Below, in pieces: positions 42,254 to 56,631 of a DNA stretch of 64,000 bases. Under the pieces are notes generated by a model. The model did not search any database and was not told the origin of the DNA. It was given only the letters and a program-made list of their open reading frames with translations. Where the stretch lies: contig CM030865.1 in the NCBI GenBank assembly GCA_018105865.1, forward strand, positions 11,861,113 through 11,925,112. Reading direction: 5' to 3'. The DNA is from Metaphire vulgaris (taxonomy: Eukaryota; Annelida; Clitellata; Crassiclitellata; Megascolecidae). How positions within the stretch are numbered: the first letter of the stretch is position 1; each line of letters starts with the position of its first letter. The translations under genes and the position numbers were made by a program.

Positions 42254-42539
42254 CAGTGGTGTAGCCAGGGAATTTGAGGGTTAAACCCCCCTCTGGTGGC
42301 CCGACAAATTTTTTTTATTGCGCCATATTATTCTGTGGGTGGAGGGGTGTCAAAATCGGGTTTAATGTAGCAAAAAAATTAAAAAGAAGCCAGGAAAATA
42401 TCAATAAAGTTGTACGCGCTCACATAGCGTTATATAAATAACTTAATTAAGCAAAATAATAAGTGGCGACTCTTTTTGCTTGTCAGGATTTTTCGAAGTT
42501 GGTAATGGTCCACTTCGGGAAATACTGGCTACGCTACTG
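42254..42539. mobile_element. hAT-type MITE (GGTGTAGCC family)
   Basis: Ends CAGTGGTGTAGCCA and TGGCTACGCTACTG. Flanking duplication not clean. Confidence 0.6.
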
Positions 42540-43484
42540 CTCAGAGAGTGGATTTAATAGCACGGCATTTATTCAATTTCTCACATTGGCCTTTAGGAGT
42601 CGGCAGTGCTGGGTAAAATACACATGTAAAGTATCGCGAATAGAGATACTGATACCCTGTATGGAATGTATGAGATAGTCTACTGATACTGTTACTTGTT
42701 ACTAAATGTAACAAGACACAAAATACTTTTTGACACCTATAAATACGTAGCCTGTCCTCCATACTTATATATGATATATTAATATAACTAGGTTAAAAGT
42801 GGTTCAGGAGGGTCTGCCCTTGTCGGGGATTTTCCTACACCCCCAGCGGAGGGGTAAAACATCCACCCCTCCCCGATTTGTAACAGACACCCCTGTCCCT
42901 ACACCCTTTCCCATGGGTGGTGTTGGCTATCACCAAAACAGACTGATAATAAAATTAATCATTTAAAATTCTAAAGGGGAAATTCACCTCTGGAAATTGA
43001 AACTTGAGCCACTATAACTGACTCCACACAAATTTAGAATGGACCGTATATGAAAACGGAAGAGATGACAACGTAAATCATATATTTGACTTTCCTTTTC
43101 CTTTTCTCCAATGGCCAAGCATCGAATCCTCGCCACCCTCCTCCAGCCCATTTCTATCCCCACTGGGTCCATGGAGTCTGGATAAAACACTGGACATTGA
43201 CACCCCTACAATTATGGGACTTCCACCCCGAACCCCAAATTCCTGGGAAATGACTGGCCATTGTGTCATAATATTTCGCAACATTGTGAGTCGGGCAACT
43301 CCAACCCAAAAATTTAGGGACTCCAGTATGGAAAACCAACATAACAAAATTTCAACTTTTAGTAGAAGGTGGGGAGGTAGATAAGGGGTGGGTAAACTTT
43401 CCTTCCTCAATAACTCTAATACTGCCTACATTCAGTCAGCTGAACAAAGAATGCAGTATTGGTTCAAAGAATGCGTATTGGTTC

Positions 43485-43591
<107 letters not shown>

Positions 43592-43634
43592 CGTGTTCCA
43601 TTAACAGAGGGTAAAGATTAAGATTACTATAGGA

Positions 43635-43806
43635 CAGGAATATTTTTACACCCCATAACACCGCCCCCTCCCCAATTTGAGACCGACACCCCCCAACACT
43701 CCCCAATCTCAGCTATGAGATGACCCTTTTTGTTTATCAGACTTTTTGGCAGGGGACCCCAAAATTTACCGACACCCCCAAATTGATAATTCTAGAAATA
43801 ACCCTG
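43635..43806. mobile_element. MITE with CAGGAATATTT / AAATAACCCTG ends
   Basis: 172 bases; flanks CTATAGGA and CTGTAGGC (6 of 8). The interior holds GAGACCGACACCCCCCAACA, also seen at 26620 and, inverted, at 28180. Confidence 0.6.
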
Positions 43807-44410
43807 CTGTAGGCCTAGGATGAAAGGACTAATACTGTATAAAGAAAGAAAATTGAGTGGGTCTGCATTTCATAGGGACGAACAAAACATGTATTTCTGG
43901 ATTGCGTTAAACAAAACTTGTTTCTAACTTTCAGCGATATTTATGGAATAAGAAACATTGTTTCATTTTGATATTCGAATAGCGAAAGTCCTCACCGATT
44001 TATCCGGAAAAGAATTTGTCAAATTCAAGTTGAAATATCAGAACCAAGAAGAATCTGATGAGATGAATAAATTGATGCTCTCGACGAATCTTCTGTCTGC
44101 ACATAATCTCCACAGTCCACTCCTCCGCTGACGATAACGATGATGTCAGCAACAACAACAACAACAACGACGACGACGACGATGATGATGATGATAACAA
44201 CGACGACGACCTCAACGAGTTAAAAGCCAATGCGTTATACTACTACTACTACCACTACTTCTTCTGTTTCTTCCTTTGCCGTTTATACTGGATTTACAAT
44301 GGATGCGTCCGACAGAAGGCCTTATGGTCTTTGCAGAATTGTAGTAGGCGGAGAAAGAGAGAGAAGTTTTAAAGGTCTCATAGCAATAGATCTTACAACA
44401 CATAGTGGCG

Positions 44411-44472
<62 letters not shown>

Positions 44473-44932
44473 GCAGAAAAATTGTCTGAATAGTTCTTCG
44501 GGCATTCTGATTCGCCGTTTGATAATTATTGCTTTGTTGTTGTCGTGGGATGTTGAGATGTATGTCTCTGTGTGTGTTGTTCTTTACTCCACCCTCTCGC
44601 CTCCCCACCAGGGGGGTGCTCCCTCTCCCATCCCCACCCCTCAGGCAGGTTTCTTCCTAGAGAAAAATGCGCGGCCGACCTCGTATACTGATCTCGTAAT
44701 TCCGTGAAAACGTCGATAAAAATAATTGCAGACGATGTCCTAATCGCATCTGAGGACAAGAGAGCAAGGAATGAGATTACACAGCAAGACCGTAATGTAA
44801 ATGATTGAAGTCATTTGACTGGAATTTACATTGAATTATAGTATGATAGCAAACTACATTCCTTTATACAGACCTTTACAGTATATATATGTACATGTAT
44901 ATATATTATATATATGTATAAGTAGACCCTAT

Positions 44933-44937
<5 letters not shown>

Positions 44938-44978
<41 letters not shown>

Positions 44979-45059
44979 TATATATTGTATATATTTATAT
45001 AATTATATATATATGTATATCAGGTGTGCTGAAATTTAAGAGCGGAGAACCCTGGGACT

Positions 45060-45120
<61 letters not shown>
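44938..45120. repeat. (TA)n tracts
   Basis: Two TA tracts around a 60-base unique stretch. Confidence 0.9.
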
Positions 45121-45122
<2 letters not shown>

Positions 45123-45258
45123 TATATTTAAACAGTCACATCTTTCCACATTTCCTACTCTATTTTCCTGTCCACCAGTCCTCCTTTCCATCCATGATCC
45201 ATCCACCCGTACCCATCCTATCCTTTATCCATCCATTTTTCCATGCCCCATCCTGATG

Positions 45259-45261
45259 ATG

Positions 45262-45356
<95 letters not shown>
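45259..45356. repeat. (TAA)n, about 32 units
   Basis: Uninterrupted. Confidence 0.95.
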
Positions 45357-46930
45357 CGCAGAATTTCGTATAGTTATCTTGTTATCCTGTTAGTTCCTGT
45401 GCGTTTCTGACGATGTCTTTATGACATTCGTTTTTTGGAAGATATGAAATCAACGTTTTCTCCGGAACAATCCCTTCACCGCGAACAGAACTGACCTCGA
45501 TAGACGATCGCGGTCTGGGAATAGTTTGTGGTGATCTGGGGTGGAATGGAGTGCAGTGGGGTGGGGTGGGATGGGATGGGGAGGGGAGAGTGGTGACTGA
45601 GGAATGAAGAGAGGAGTGCGCAGTGGATTGACGTGGCAGTGGTTCTGTGTTTAGATTCCGAGAAGCGGTTGTCTTCTCTGTCGGATACTCTGGAATCTGG
45701 ATCGAGATGGAAACTAGGCCGCACAAAGGGAAAACGAGACAGAACTTTCGGGTACAGTAAAGTCTTCATCTGCGGACATTTCTTTCTTTCGTTCTTTGAT
45801 CCGTCTTCACCTGGAACCGCCTATTTATTACCGGTTATTTGCTACCTGCAATAGGTATGCAAGATACCTTGATTAATTAATTACATGCATTGTTTACAGT
45901 CATGGTGGCTTTTTCAATCACCTTCCATCTCAAAACATTTGCAGCACGCAATATAAAATTACCTTTACGTTACATTTACATTCCTCGTACATTCTCTTTC
46001 TTTCTTCGTTCTTTTCTTCATTTGTACTTTTTCGCTTTCCACATTTCCGCTATCATCCTCTTTCTATTTCTTTTCGTTCTTTCAATTTCCGCTGTCTTCA
46101 GTTTGTTCTTTATTTCGTCCCTTCTGTTCTCTCCTCCTCCTCCTCCTCCTCCTCCTCCTCCTTCTCCTTCTCCTCCTCCTCAATCCTCCTTTTTTGTATT
46201 CCGAGTATTGTACTGTGCAGTATTAGCGTTTTCGTAATTTAGTCTCCAGTCTTTTTTATACCTGATTTCCTCTTCGTTTAGCAATTTAGTATTTTTCTAA
46301 GATTATCTTCGCCGCACTTTCTTCCTCTTTATCGCTTCCTTCGGATATTCTTTTTTGCGTTTTTGAAGTTTAATCAAAGTCTATTTCGCCAAATGAGCGG
46401 AATTTATTTTTCCTGGTATTCTGGCTTCTGTCTTTGTTTCATCGTTTGCCCTTGCGGCTCCAAATGTCGAAATCTTTTCGTGTTTGTTTCATGGCATTCT
46501 GTGCTATTATTTATTAGTAAGTCTGCTATCTATGCTATCTTAAAGACGATGACGACGACGATGACGATGATGAAGATGATGACGATGACGACGATGATGA
46601 TGATACCGATGAAGATGATGATAATGACGATAGTTTGCTTAGAAACTTTATCATCTTCCCGACCCCGCCTTGATACTGTACCTCTTTTTTTCTCTCCTAT
46701 GCACGCGGTGATCCAGCCCACGTATAGGCTGAGATTTTCAGAATTCTTTGTTTTTGGAATTCGTCATTGGCGACTGACTCATACATGTAGAAATAGCGCT
46801 ATACGATCACTTGCTTCATCTTGCCGCTTCCACCACCCCCCCCCCCATCACCTCCGCCAGTGCAAAGCCGTTTAGATGTTCAGGAATTCCAGCACAAAGA
46901 AATAGCTCTATTCTCCAAAGGACGGGAAGA

Positions 46931-46986
46931 TGGCAGATTGGGAACACGCTAGACAGGCACGCTGGCGGAGCGGGTTCAACTCCCGC
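46931..46986 (+). repeat. tRNA-derived SINE-like fragment
   Basis: An A-box-like TGGCAGATTGGG and a B-box inside a T-arm GCGGG-TTCAACT-CCCGC (46970-46986), spaced as in a pol III internal promoter. No complete cloverleaf was found. Confidence 0.5.
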
Positions 46987-47469
46987 AGGAGGGCCAAGGG
47001 TGATTCTCAGCCTTCATTCGCTAGAGGGCGCCGATAAATGAGAGCAGCAGCTGTTGCTGCGAAGGTAAAACGCGAGTCTGGAGAAAGCAGTGGCAAAATT
47101 CTCTAGAACAATGGCTTTAGCCACCTGCTTCGCTTTTTACCTCTCACCGGAGATCAACGCCGGGCCCAATGTTCGAAATTGAGTTACAGGTGAACCTTCA
47201 ACTTTTTACCCCAAAGCCTTACTTTACGCCGTCCCGAATGGCCAGACGTTTGACCTTACAGCAATCAATGTAAAACAACAACGCTGTATACGCAGTTACA
47301 CAATACATGTGTAAAATGCTGATTAATTATTTAGAGTATTGTCGACTTACAGTACCTGCTATCTATAGTAAGTAAGTAAGTAAGTAAATTTCCTGGCGCG
47401 TTTTAACAAATGCGCCTCAGCTAATAACTGACTTGAAAAAGTATGTTTTAAGGTGCTTAATTACAGTGT

Positions 47470-47785
47470 GAATGGCTAGCACATTTGACAGGCAAGGGAA
47501 GAGCACCTAGTAATCAAGCTTTTTTCAAAAATTAGGCCACTATGTCTTCTATATCAAAATTTCTTGGTATTCAGAATTTTGCCCGTGGTATTCTCTATTG
47601 CGTAAATTGGACATTTCTAAACTACAGAGAATGGTATTGCCAGACGAGTGGATGGCTAGCACTTTTGACAGGCAAGTGAAGAGGACCTAGTAATCACGAT
47701 TTTCAAAAATTAGGATACTATCTCTTGTATATCAAAAGTGCTTAGCATTCATAATTTTGCCTGTGGCATTATCTACTGCTTAACG
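47470..47785. repeat. Two copies of a different tandem unit at the satellite border
   Basis: ATGGCTAGCAC followed by TTTGACAGGCAAG occurs near 47471 and 47653, a period of about 183 bases, with AAAAATTAGG and TATATCAAAA shared further on. The second copy merges into the first satellite monomer at TTAACGCCATGCATTTCT. It may be the ancestral or flanking form of the array. Confidence 0.6.
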
Positions 47786-50700
47786 CCATGCATTTCTCTG
47801 TGTAAATTGACGCCCACATTCACTATGTGTTTATTCCATCAGAATATACATATTTTAGAACCAAATTCGATCATTCACACTCGCATGCTGTTTTGCGTCG
47901 TTACCAATGACAACTGTAAATATAACATACCTGATGGTACATTTACAGGGCCTGAAGTGTGACCACCTCGTATATTGCTTAACGCCATGCATTTCTATGT
48001 GTAGATTGACGCCCACATTCACTATGTGTTTATTCTTTCAGAATATATATTTATTTTAGAACCAAATTCGATCATTCACACTCGCATGCTGTTTTGCGTC
48101 GTTACCAATGACATCGGTAAATATACCATACCTGATGGTACTTTTACAGGGCCTGAAGTGTGACCACCTCGTATATTGCTTAACGCCATGCATTTCTATG
48201 TGTAAATTGACGCCCACATTCACTGTGTTTATTCCATCAGAATATATATATATATATATACATATATTAGCACCAAATTCGATCATTCACACTCACATGC
48301 TGTTTTGCGTCGTTCCCAATGACAACTGTAAATATAACATACCTGATGGTACTTTTACAGGGCCTGAAGTGTAACCACCTCGTATATTGCTTAACGCCAT
48401 GCATTTCTATGTAAATTGACGCCCACATTCATTGTGTTTATTCCATCAGAATATATATATATATATATACATATATTAGCACAAATTCGTTCATTTACAC
48501 TCGCATGCTGTTTTGCGTCGTTCCCAATGACATCGGTAAATATACCATACCTGATGGTACTTTTACAGGGCCTGAAGTGTGACCACCTCGTATATTGCTT
48601 AACGCCATGCATTTCTATGTGTAAATTGACGCCCACATTCACTATGTGTTTATTCCATCAGAATATATATATTTTAGAATCAAATTGGATCATTTAAACT
48701 CGCATGCTGTTTTGCGTCGTTCCCAATGACAACTGTAAATATAACATACCTGATGGTACTTTTACAGGGCCTGAAGTGTGACCACCTCGTATATTGCTTA
48801 ACGCCATGCATTTCTATGTGTAGATTGACGCCCACATTCACTATGTGTTTATTCTGTCAGAATATATATTTATTTTAGAACCAAATTCGATCATTCACAC
48901 TCGCTTGCTGTTTTGCGTCGTCCCCAATGACAACTGTAAATATACCATACCTGATGGTACTTTTACAGGGCCTGAAGTGTGACCACTTCGTATATTGCTT
49001 AAAGACATGCATTTCTATGTGTAAATTGACGCCCACATTCACTATCTGTTTATTCCATCAGAATATTTATATTTTAGAACCAAATTCGATCATTCACACT
49101 CGCATGCTGTTTTGCGTCGTTACCAATGACATCGGTAAATATACCATACCTGATGGTACTATTACAGGGCCTGAAGTGTGACCACCTCGTATATTGCTTA
49201 ACGCCATGCATTTCTATGTGTAAATTGACGACCACATTCACTGTTGTTTTATTCCATCAGAATATATATATATATACATATTTAGCACCAAATTCGATCA
49301 TTCACACTCGCATGCTGTTTTGCGTCGTTCCCAATGACAACTGTAAATATAACATACCTGAGGGGTACTTTACAGAGCCTGAAGTGTGACCACCTCGTAT
49401 ATTGCTTAACGCCATGCATTTCTATGTGTAGATTGACGCCCACATTCACTATGTGTTTATTCTGTCAGAATATATATATTTTAAAATCAAATTCGTTCAT
49501 TTACACTCGCATGCTGTTTTGCGTCGTTCCCAATGACATCGGTAAATATACCATACCTGATGGTACTTTTACAGGGCCTGAAGTGTGACCACCTCGTATA
49601 TTGCTTAACGCCATGCATTTCTATGTGTAAATTGACGCCCACATTCACTGTGTTTATTCCATCAGAATATATATATATATACATATATTAGCACCAAATT
49701 CGATCATTCACACTCACATGCTGTTTTGCGTCGTTCCCAATGACAACTGTAAATATAACATACCTGATGGTACTTTTACAGGGCCTGAAGTGTAACCACC
49801 TCGTATATTGCTTAACGCCATGCATTTCTATGTGTAAATTGACGCCCACATTCATTGTGTTTATTCCATCAGAATATATATATATATATATATACATATA
49901 TTAGCACCAAATTCGTTCATTTACACTCGCATGCTGTTTTGCGTCGTTCCCAATGACATCGGTAAATATACCATACCTGATGGTACTTTTACAGGGCCTG
50001 AAGTGTGACCACCTCGTATATTGCTTAACGCCATGCATTTCTATGTGTAAATTGACGCCCACATTCACTATGTGTTTATTCCATCAGAATATATATATAT
50101 ACATATATTAGCACCAAATTCGATCATTCACACTCGCATGCTGTTTTGCGTCGTTCAAAATGACATCGGTAAACATATAGTACCTGATGGTACTTTTACA
50201 AGGCCTGAAGTGTGACCACCTCGTATATTGCTTAACGCCATGCATTTCTATATGTAAATTGACGCCCACATTCACTATGTGTTTATTCCATCAGAATATA
50301 TATATTTTAGAATCAAATTGGATCATTTACACTCGCATGCTGTTTTGCGTCGTTCCCAATGACAACTGTTAATATAACATACCTGATGGTACTTTTACAG
50401 GGCCTGAAGTGTGACCACCTCGTATATTGCTTAACGCCATGCATTTCTATGTGTAGATTGACGCCCACATTCACTATGTGTTTATTCTGTCAGAATATAT
50501 ATTTATTTTAGAACCAAATTCGATCATTCACACTCGCATGCTGTTTTGCGTCGTTACCAATGACATCGGTAAATATACCATACCTGATGGTACTTTTACA
50601 GGGCCTGAAGTGTGACCACTTCGTATATTGCTTAAAGACATGCATTTCTATGTGTAAATTGACGCCCACATTCACTATCTGCTTATTCCGTCAGAATATA

Positions 50701-53700
50701 CATATTTTAGAACCAAATTCGATCATTCACACTCGCATGCTGTTTTGCGTCGTTACCAATGACATCGGTAAATATAACATACCTGATGGTACTATTACAG
50801 GGCCTGAAGTGTGACCACCTCGTATATTGCTTAACGCCATGCATTTCTATGTGTAAATTGACGACCACATTCACTGTGTTTATTCCATCAGAATATATAT
50901 ATATATATACATATATTAGCACCAAATTCGATCATTCACACTCGCATGCTGTTTTGCGTCGTTCCCAATGACAACTGTAAATATAACATACCTGAGGGTA
51001 CTTTTACAGAGCCTGAAGTGTGACCACCTCGTATATTGCTTAACGCCATGCATTTCTATGTGTAGATTGACGCCCACATTCACTATGTGTTTATTCTGTC
51101 AGAATATATATATTTTAGAATCAAATTGGATCATTTACACTCGCATGCTGTTTTGCGTCGTTCCCAATGACATCGGTAAATATACCATACCTGATGGTAC
51201 TTTTACAGGGCCTGAAGTGTGACCACCTCGTATATTGCTTAACGCCATGCATTTCTATGTGTAGATTGACGCCCACATTCACTATGTGTTTATTCTGACA
51301 GAATATATATTTATTTTAGAACCAAATTCGATCATTCACACTCGCATGCTGTTTTGCGTCGTTACCAATGACATCGGTAAATATACCATACCTGATGGTA
51401 CTTTTTACAGGGCCTGAAGTGTGACCACTTCGTATATTGCTTAAAGCCATGCATTTCTATGTAAATTGACGCCTTATTCACTATCTGCTTATTCCGTCAG
51501 AATATACATATTTTAGAACCAAATTCGATCATTCACACTCGCATGCTGTTTTGCGTCGTTACAAATGACAACTGTAAATATAACATACCTGACGGTACTT
51601 TTACAGGGCCTGAAGTGTGACCACCTCGTATATTGCTTAACGCCATGCATTTCTATGTGTAAATTGACGCCCACATTCACTGTGTTTATTCCATCAGAAT
51701 ATATATATATATATATACATATATTAGCACCAAATTCGATCATTCACACTCGCATGCTGTTTTCCGTCGTTCCCAATGACAACTGTAAATATAACATACC
51801 TGATGGTACTTTTACAGGGCCTGAAGTGTGACCACTTCGTATGTTGCTTAACGCCATGCATTTCTATGTGTAGATTGACGCCCACATTAACTATGTGTTT
51901 ATTCTGTCAGAATATATATATTTTAGAATCAAATTGGATCATTTACACTCGCATGCTGTTTTGCGTCGTTCCCAATGACATCGGTAAATATACCATACCT
52001 GATGGTACTTTTACAGGGCCTGAAGTGTGACCACCTCGTATATTGCTTAAAGCCATGCATTTCTATGTGTAAATTGACGCCCACATTCACTGTGTTTATT
52101 CCATCACAATATATATATATATATATAAATATATTAGCACCAAATTCGTTCATTTACACTCGCATGCTGTTTTGCGTCGTTCCCAATGACAACTGTAAAT
52201 ATAACATAACTGATGGTACTTTTACAGGGCCTGAAGTGTGACCACCTCGTATATTACTTAACGCCATGCATTTCTATGTGTAGATTGACGCCCACATTCA
52301 CTATGTGTTTATTCTGTCAGAATATATATTTATTTTAGAACCAAATTCGATCATTCACACTCGCATGCTGTTTTGCGTCGTTACCAATGACATCGGTAAA
52401 TATGCCATACCTGATGGTACTTTTACAGGGCCTGAAGTGTGACCACCTCGTATATTGCTTAACGCCATGCATTTCTATGTGTAAATTGACGCCCATATTC
52501 ACTATGTGTTTATTCCATCAGAATATATATATATTAGAATCAAATTGGATCATTTACACTCGCATGCTGTTTTGCGTCGTTCCCAATGACAACTGTAAAT
52601 ATAACATAACTGATGGTACTTTTACAGGGCCATAAGTGTGACCACCTCGTATATTGCTTAACGCCATGCATTTCTATGTGTAGATTGACGCCCACATTCA
52701 CTATGTGTTTATTCTGTCAGAATATATATTTATTTTAGAACCAAATTCGATCATTTACACTCTCGCATGCTGTTTTGCGTCGTTACCAATGACATCGGTA
52801 AATATACCATACCTGATGGTACTTTTACAGGGCCTGAAGTGTGACCACTTCGTATGTTGCTTAACGCCATGCATTTCTATGTGTAAATTGACGCCCACAT
52901 TCATTGTGTTTATTCGATCAGAATATATATATATACATATATTAGCACCAAATTCGTTCATTTACACTCGCATGCTGTTTTGCGTCGTTCCCAATGACAA
53001 CTGTAAATATAACATAACTGATGGTACTTTTACAGGGCCTGAAGTGTGACCACCTCGTATATTGCTTAACGCCATGCATTTCTATGTGTAAATTGACGCC
53101 CACATTCACTATGTGTTTATTCCATCAGAATATATATATTTTAGAATCAAATTGGATCATTTACACTCGCATGCTGTTTTGCGTCGTTCCCAATGACATC
53201 GGTAAATATACCATACCTGATGGTACTTTTACAGGGCCTGAAGTGTGACCACCTCGTATATTGCTTAACGCCATGCATTTCTATGTGTAAATTGACGCCC
53301 ACATTCACTATGTGTTTATTCCATCAGAATATATATATACATATATTAGCACCAAATTCGATCATTCACACTCGCATGCTGTTTTGCGTCGTTCAAAATG
53401 ACATCGGTAAACATATAGTACCTGATGGTACTTTTACAGGGCCTGAAGTGTGACCACCTCGTATATTGCTTAACGCCATGCATTTCTATGTGTAAATTGA
53501 CGCCCACATTCACTATGTGTTTATTCTGTCAGAATATATATTTATTTTAGAACCAAATTCGATCATTCACACTCGCATGCTGTTTTGCGTCGTTACCAAT
53601 GACATCGGTAAATATACCATACCTGATGGTACTTTTACAGGGCCTGAAGTGTGACCACTTCGTATATTGCTTAAAGCCATGCATTTCTATGTGTAAATTG

Positions 53701-55143
53701 ACGCCCACATTCACTATCTGCTTATTCCGTCAGAATATACATATTTTAGAACCAAATTCGATCATTCACACTCGCATGCTGTTTTGCGTCGTTACCAATG
53801 ACATCGGTAAATATACCATACCTGATGGTACTTTTACAGGGCCTGAAGTGTGACCACCTCGTATATTGCTTAACGCCATGCATTTCTATGTGTAAATTGA
53901 CGCCCACATTCACTATGTGTTTATTCCATCAGAATATATATATATATACATATATTAGCACCAAATTCGATCATTCACACTCGCATGCTGTTTTGCGTCG
54001 TTCAAAATGACATCGGTAAACATATAGTACCTGATGGTACTTTTACAGGGCCTGAAGTGTGACCACCTCGTATATTGCTTAACGCCATGCATTTCTATGT
54101 AAATTGACGCCCACATTCACTATGTGTTTATTCTGTCAGAATATATATTTATTTTAGAACCAAATTCGATCATTCACACTCGCATGCTGTTTTGCGTCGT
54201 TACCAATGACATCGGTAAATATACCATACCTGATGGTACTTTTACAGGGCCTGAAGTGTGACCACTTCGTATATTGCTTAAAGCCATGCATTTCTATGTG
54301 TAAATTGACGCCCACATTCACTATCTGCTTATTCCGTCAGAATATACATATTTTAGAACCAAATTCGATCATTCACACTCGCATGCTGTTTTGCGTCGTT
54401 ACCAATGACATCGGTAAATATACCATACCTGATGGTACTTTTACAGGGCCTGAAGTGTGACCACCTCGTATATTGCTTAACGCCATGCATTTCTATGTGT
54501 AAATTGACGCCCACATTCACTATGTGTTTATTCCATCAGAATATATATATATACATATTAGCACCAAATTCGATCATTCACACTCGCATGCTGTTTTGCG
54601 TCGTTCAAAATGACATCGGTAAACATATAGTACCTGATGGTACTTTTACAGGGCCTGAAGTGTGACCACCTCGTATATTGCTTAACGCCATGCATTTCTA
54701 TGTGTAAATTGACGCCCACATTCACTATGTGTTTATTCTGTCAGAATATATATTTATTTTAGAACCAAATTCGATCATTCACACTCGCATGCTGTTTTGC
54801 GTCGTTACCAATGACATCGGTAAATATACCATACCTGATGGTACTTTTACAGGGCCTGAAGTGTGACCACTTCGTATATTGCTTAAAGCCATGCATTTCT
54901 ATGTGTAAATTGACGCCCACATTCAGTATCTGCTTATTCCGTCAGAATATACATATTTTAGAACCAAATTCGATCATTCACACTCGCATGCTGTTTTGCG
55001 TCGTTACCAATGACAACTGTAAATATAACATACCTGATGGTACTTTTACAGGGCCTGAAGTGTGACCACCTCGTATATTGCTTAACGCCATGCATTTCTA
55101 TGTGTAAATTGACGCCCACATTCACTGTGTTTATTCCATCAGA

Positions 55144-55176
<33 letters not shown>

Positions 55177-55356
55177 CCAAATTCGATCATTCACACTCGC
55201 ATGCTGTTTTGCGTCGTTCAAAATGACATCGGTAAATATACCATACCTGATGGTACTTTTACAGGGCTTGAAGTGTGACCACCTCGTATATTGCTTAACG
55301 CCACGCATTTCTATGTGTAAATTGACGCCCACATTCACTATGTGTTTATTCTGTCA

Positions 55357-55392
<36 letters not shown>

Positions 55393-56576
55393 AGAACCAA
55401 ATTCGATCATTCACACTCGCATGCTGTTTTGCGTCGTTCCCAATGACAACTGTAAATATAACATACCTGATGGTACTTTTACAGGGCCTGAAGTGTGACC
55501 ACCTCGTATATTGCTTAACGCCATGCATTTCTATGTTTAGATTGACGCCCACATTCACTATGTGTTTATTCTGTCAGAATATATATTATTTTAGAACCAA
55601 ATTCGATCATTTACACTCGCATGTTGTTTTGCGTCGTTCCCAATGACAACTGTAAATATAACATAACTGATGGTACTTTTACAGGGCCATAAGTGTGACC
55701 ACCTCGTATATTGCTTAACGCCATGCATTTCTATGTGTAGATTGACGCCCACATTCACTATGTGTTTATTCTGTCAGAATATATATTTATTTTAGAACCA
55801 AATTCGATCATTCACACTCGCATGCTGTTTTGCGTCGTTACCAATGACATCGGTAAATATACCATACCTGATGGTACTTTTACAGGGCTTGAAGTGTGAC
55901 CACTTCGTATGTTGCTTAAAGCCATGCATTTCTATGTGTAAATTGACGCCCACATTCACTATCTGCTTATTCCGTCAGAATATACATATTTTAGAACCAA
56001 ATTCGATCATTCACACTCGCATGCTGTTTTGCGTCGTTACCAATGACAACTGTAAATATAACATACCTGATGGTACTTTTACAGGGCCTGAAGTGTGACC
56101 ACCTCGTATATTGCTTAACGCCATGCATTTCTATGTGTAGATTGACGCCCACATTCACTATGTGTTTATTCTGTCAGAATATATATTTATTTTAGAACCA
56201 AATTCGATCATTCACACTCGCATGCTGTTTTGCGTCGTTCCCAATGACAACTGTAAATATAACATAACTGATGGTACTTTTACAGGGCCTGAAGTGTGAC
56301 CACCTCGTATATTGCTTAACGCCATGCATTTCTATGTGTAAATTGACGCCCACATTCACTATGTGTTTATTCCATCAGAATATATATATTTTAGAATCAA
56401 ATTGGATCATTTACACTCGCATGCTGTTTTGCGTCGTTCCCAATGACATCGGTAAACATATAGTACCTGATGGTACTTTTACAGGGCCTGAAGTGTGACC
56501 ACCTCGTATATTGCTTAACGCCACGCATTTCTATGTGTAAATTGACGCCCACATTCACTATGTGTTTATTCTGTCA

Positions 56577-56631
<55 letters not shown>

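Noticed and set aside
45382..45780. Protein-like short frames on both strands
   Set aside because: All frames look equally plausible, splice sites are ambiguous and no motif is recognisable.
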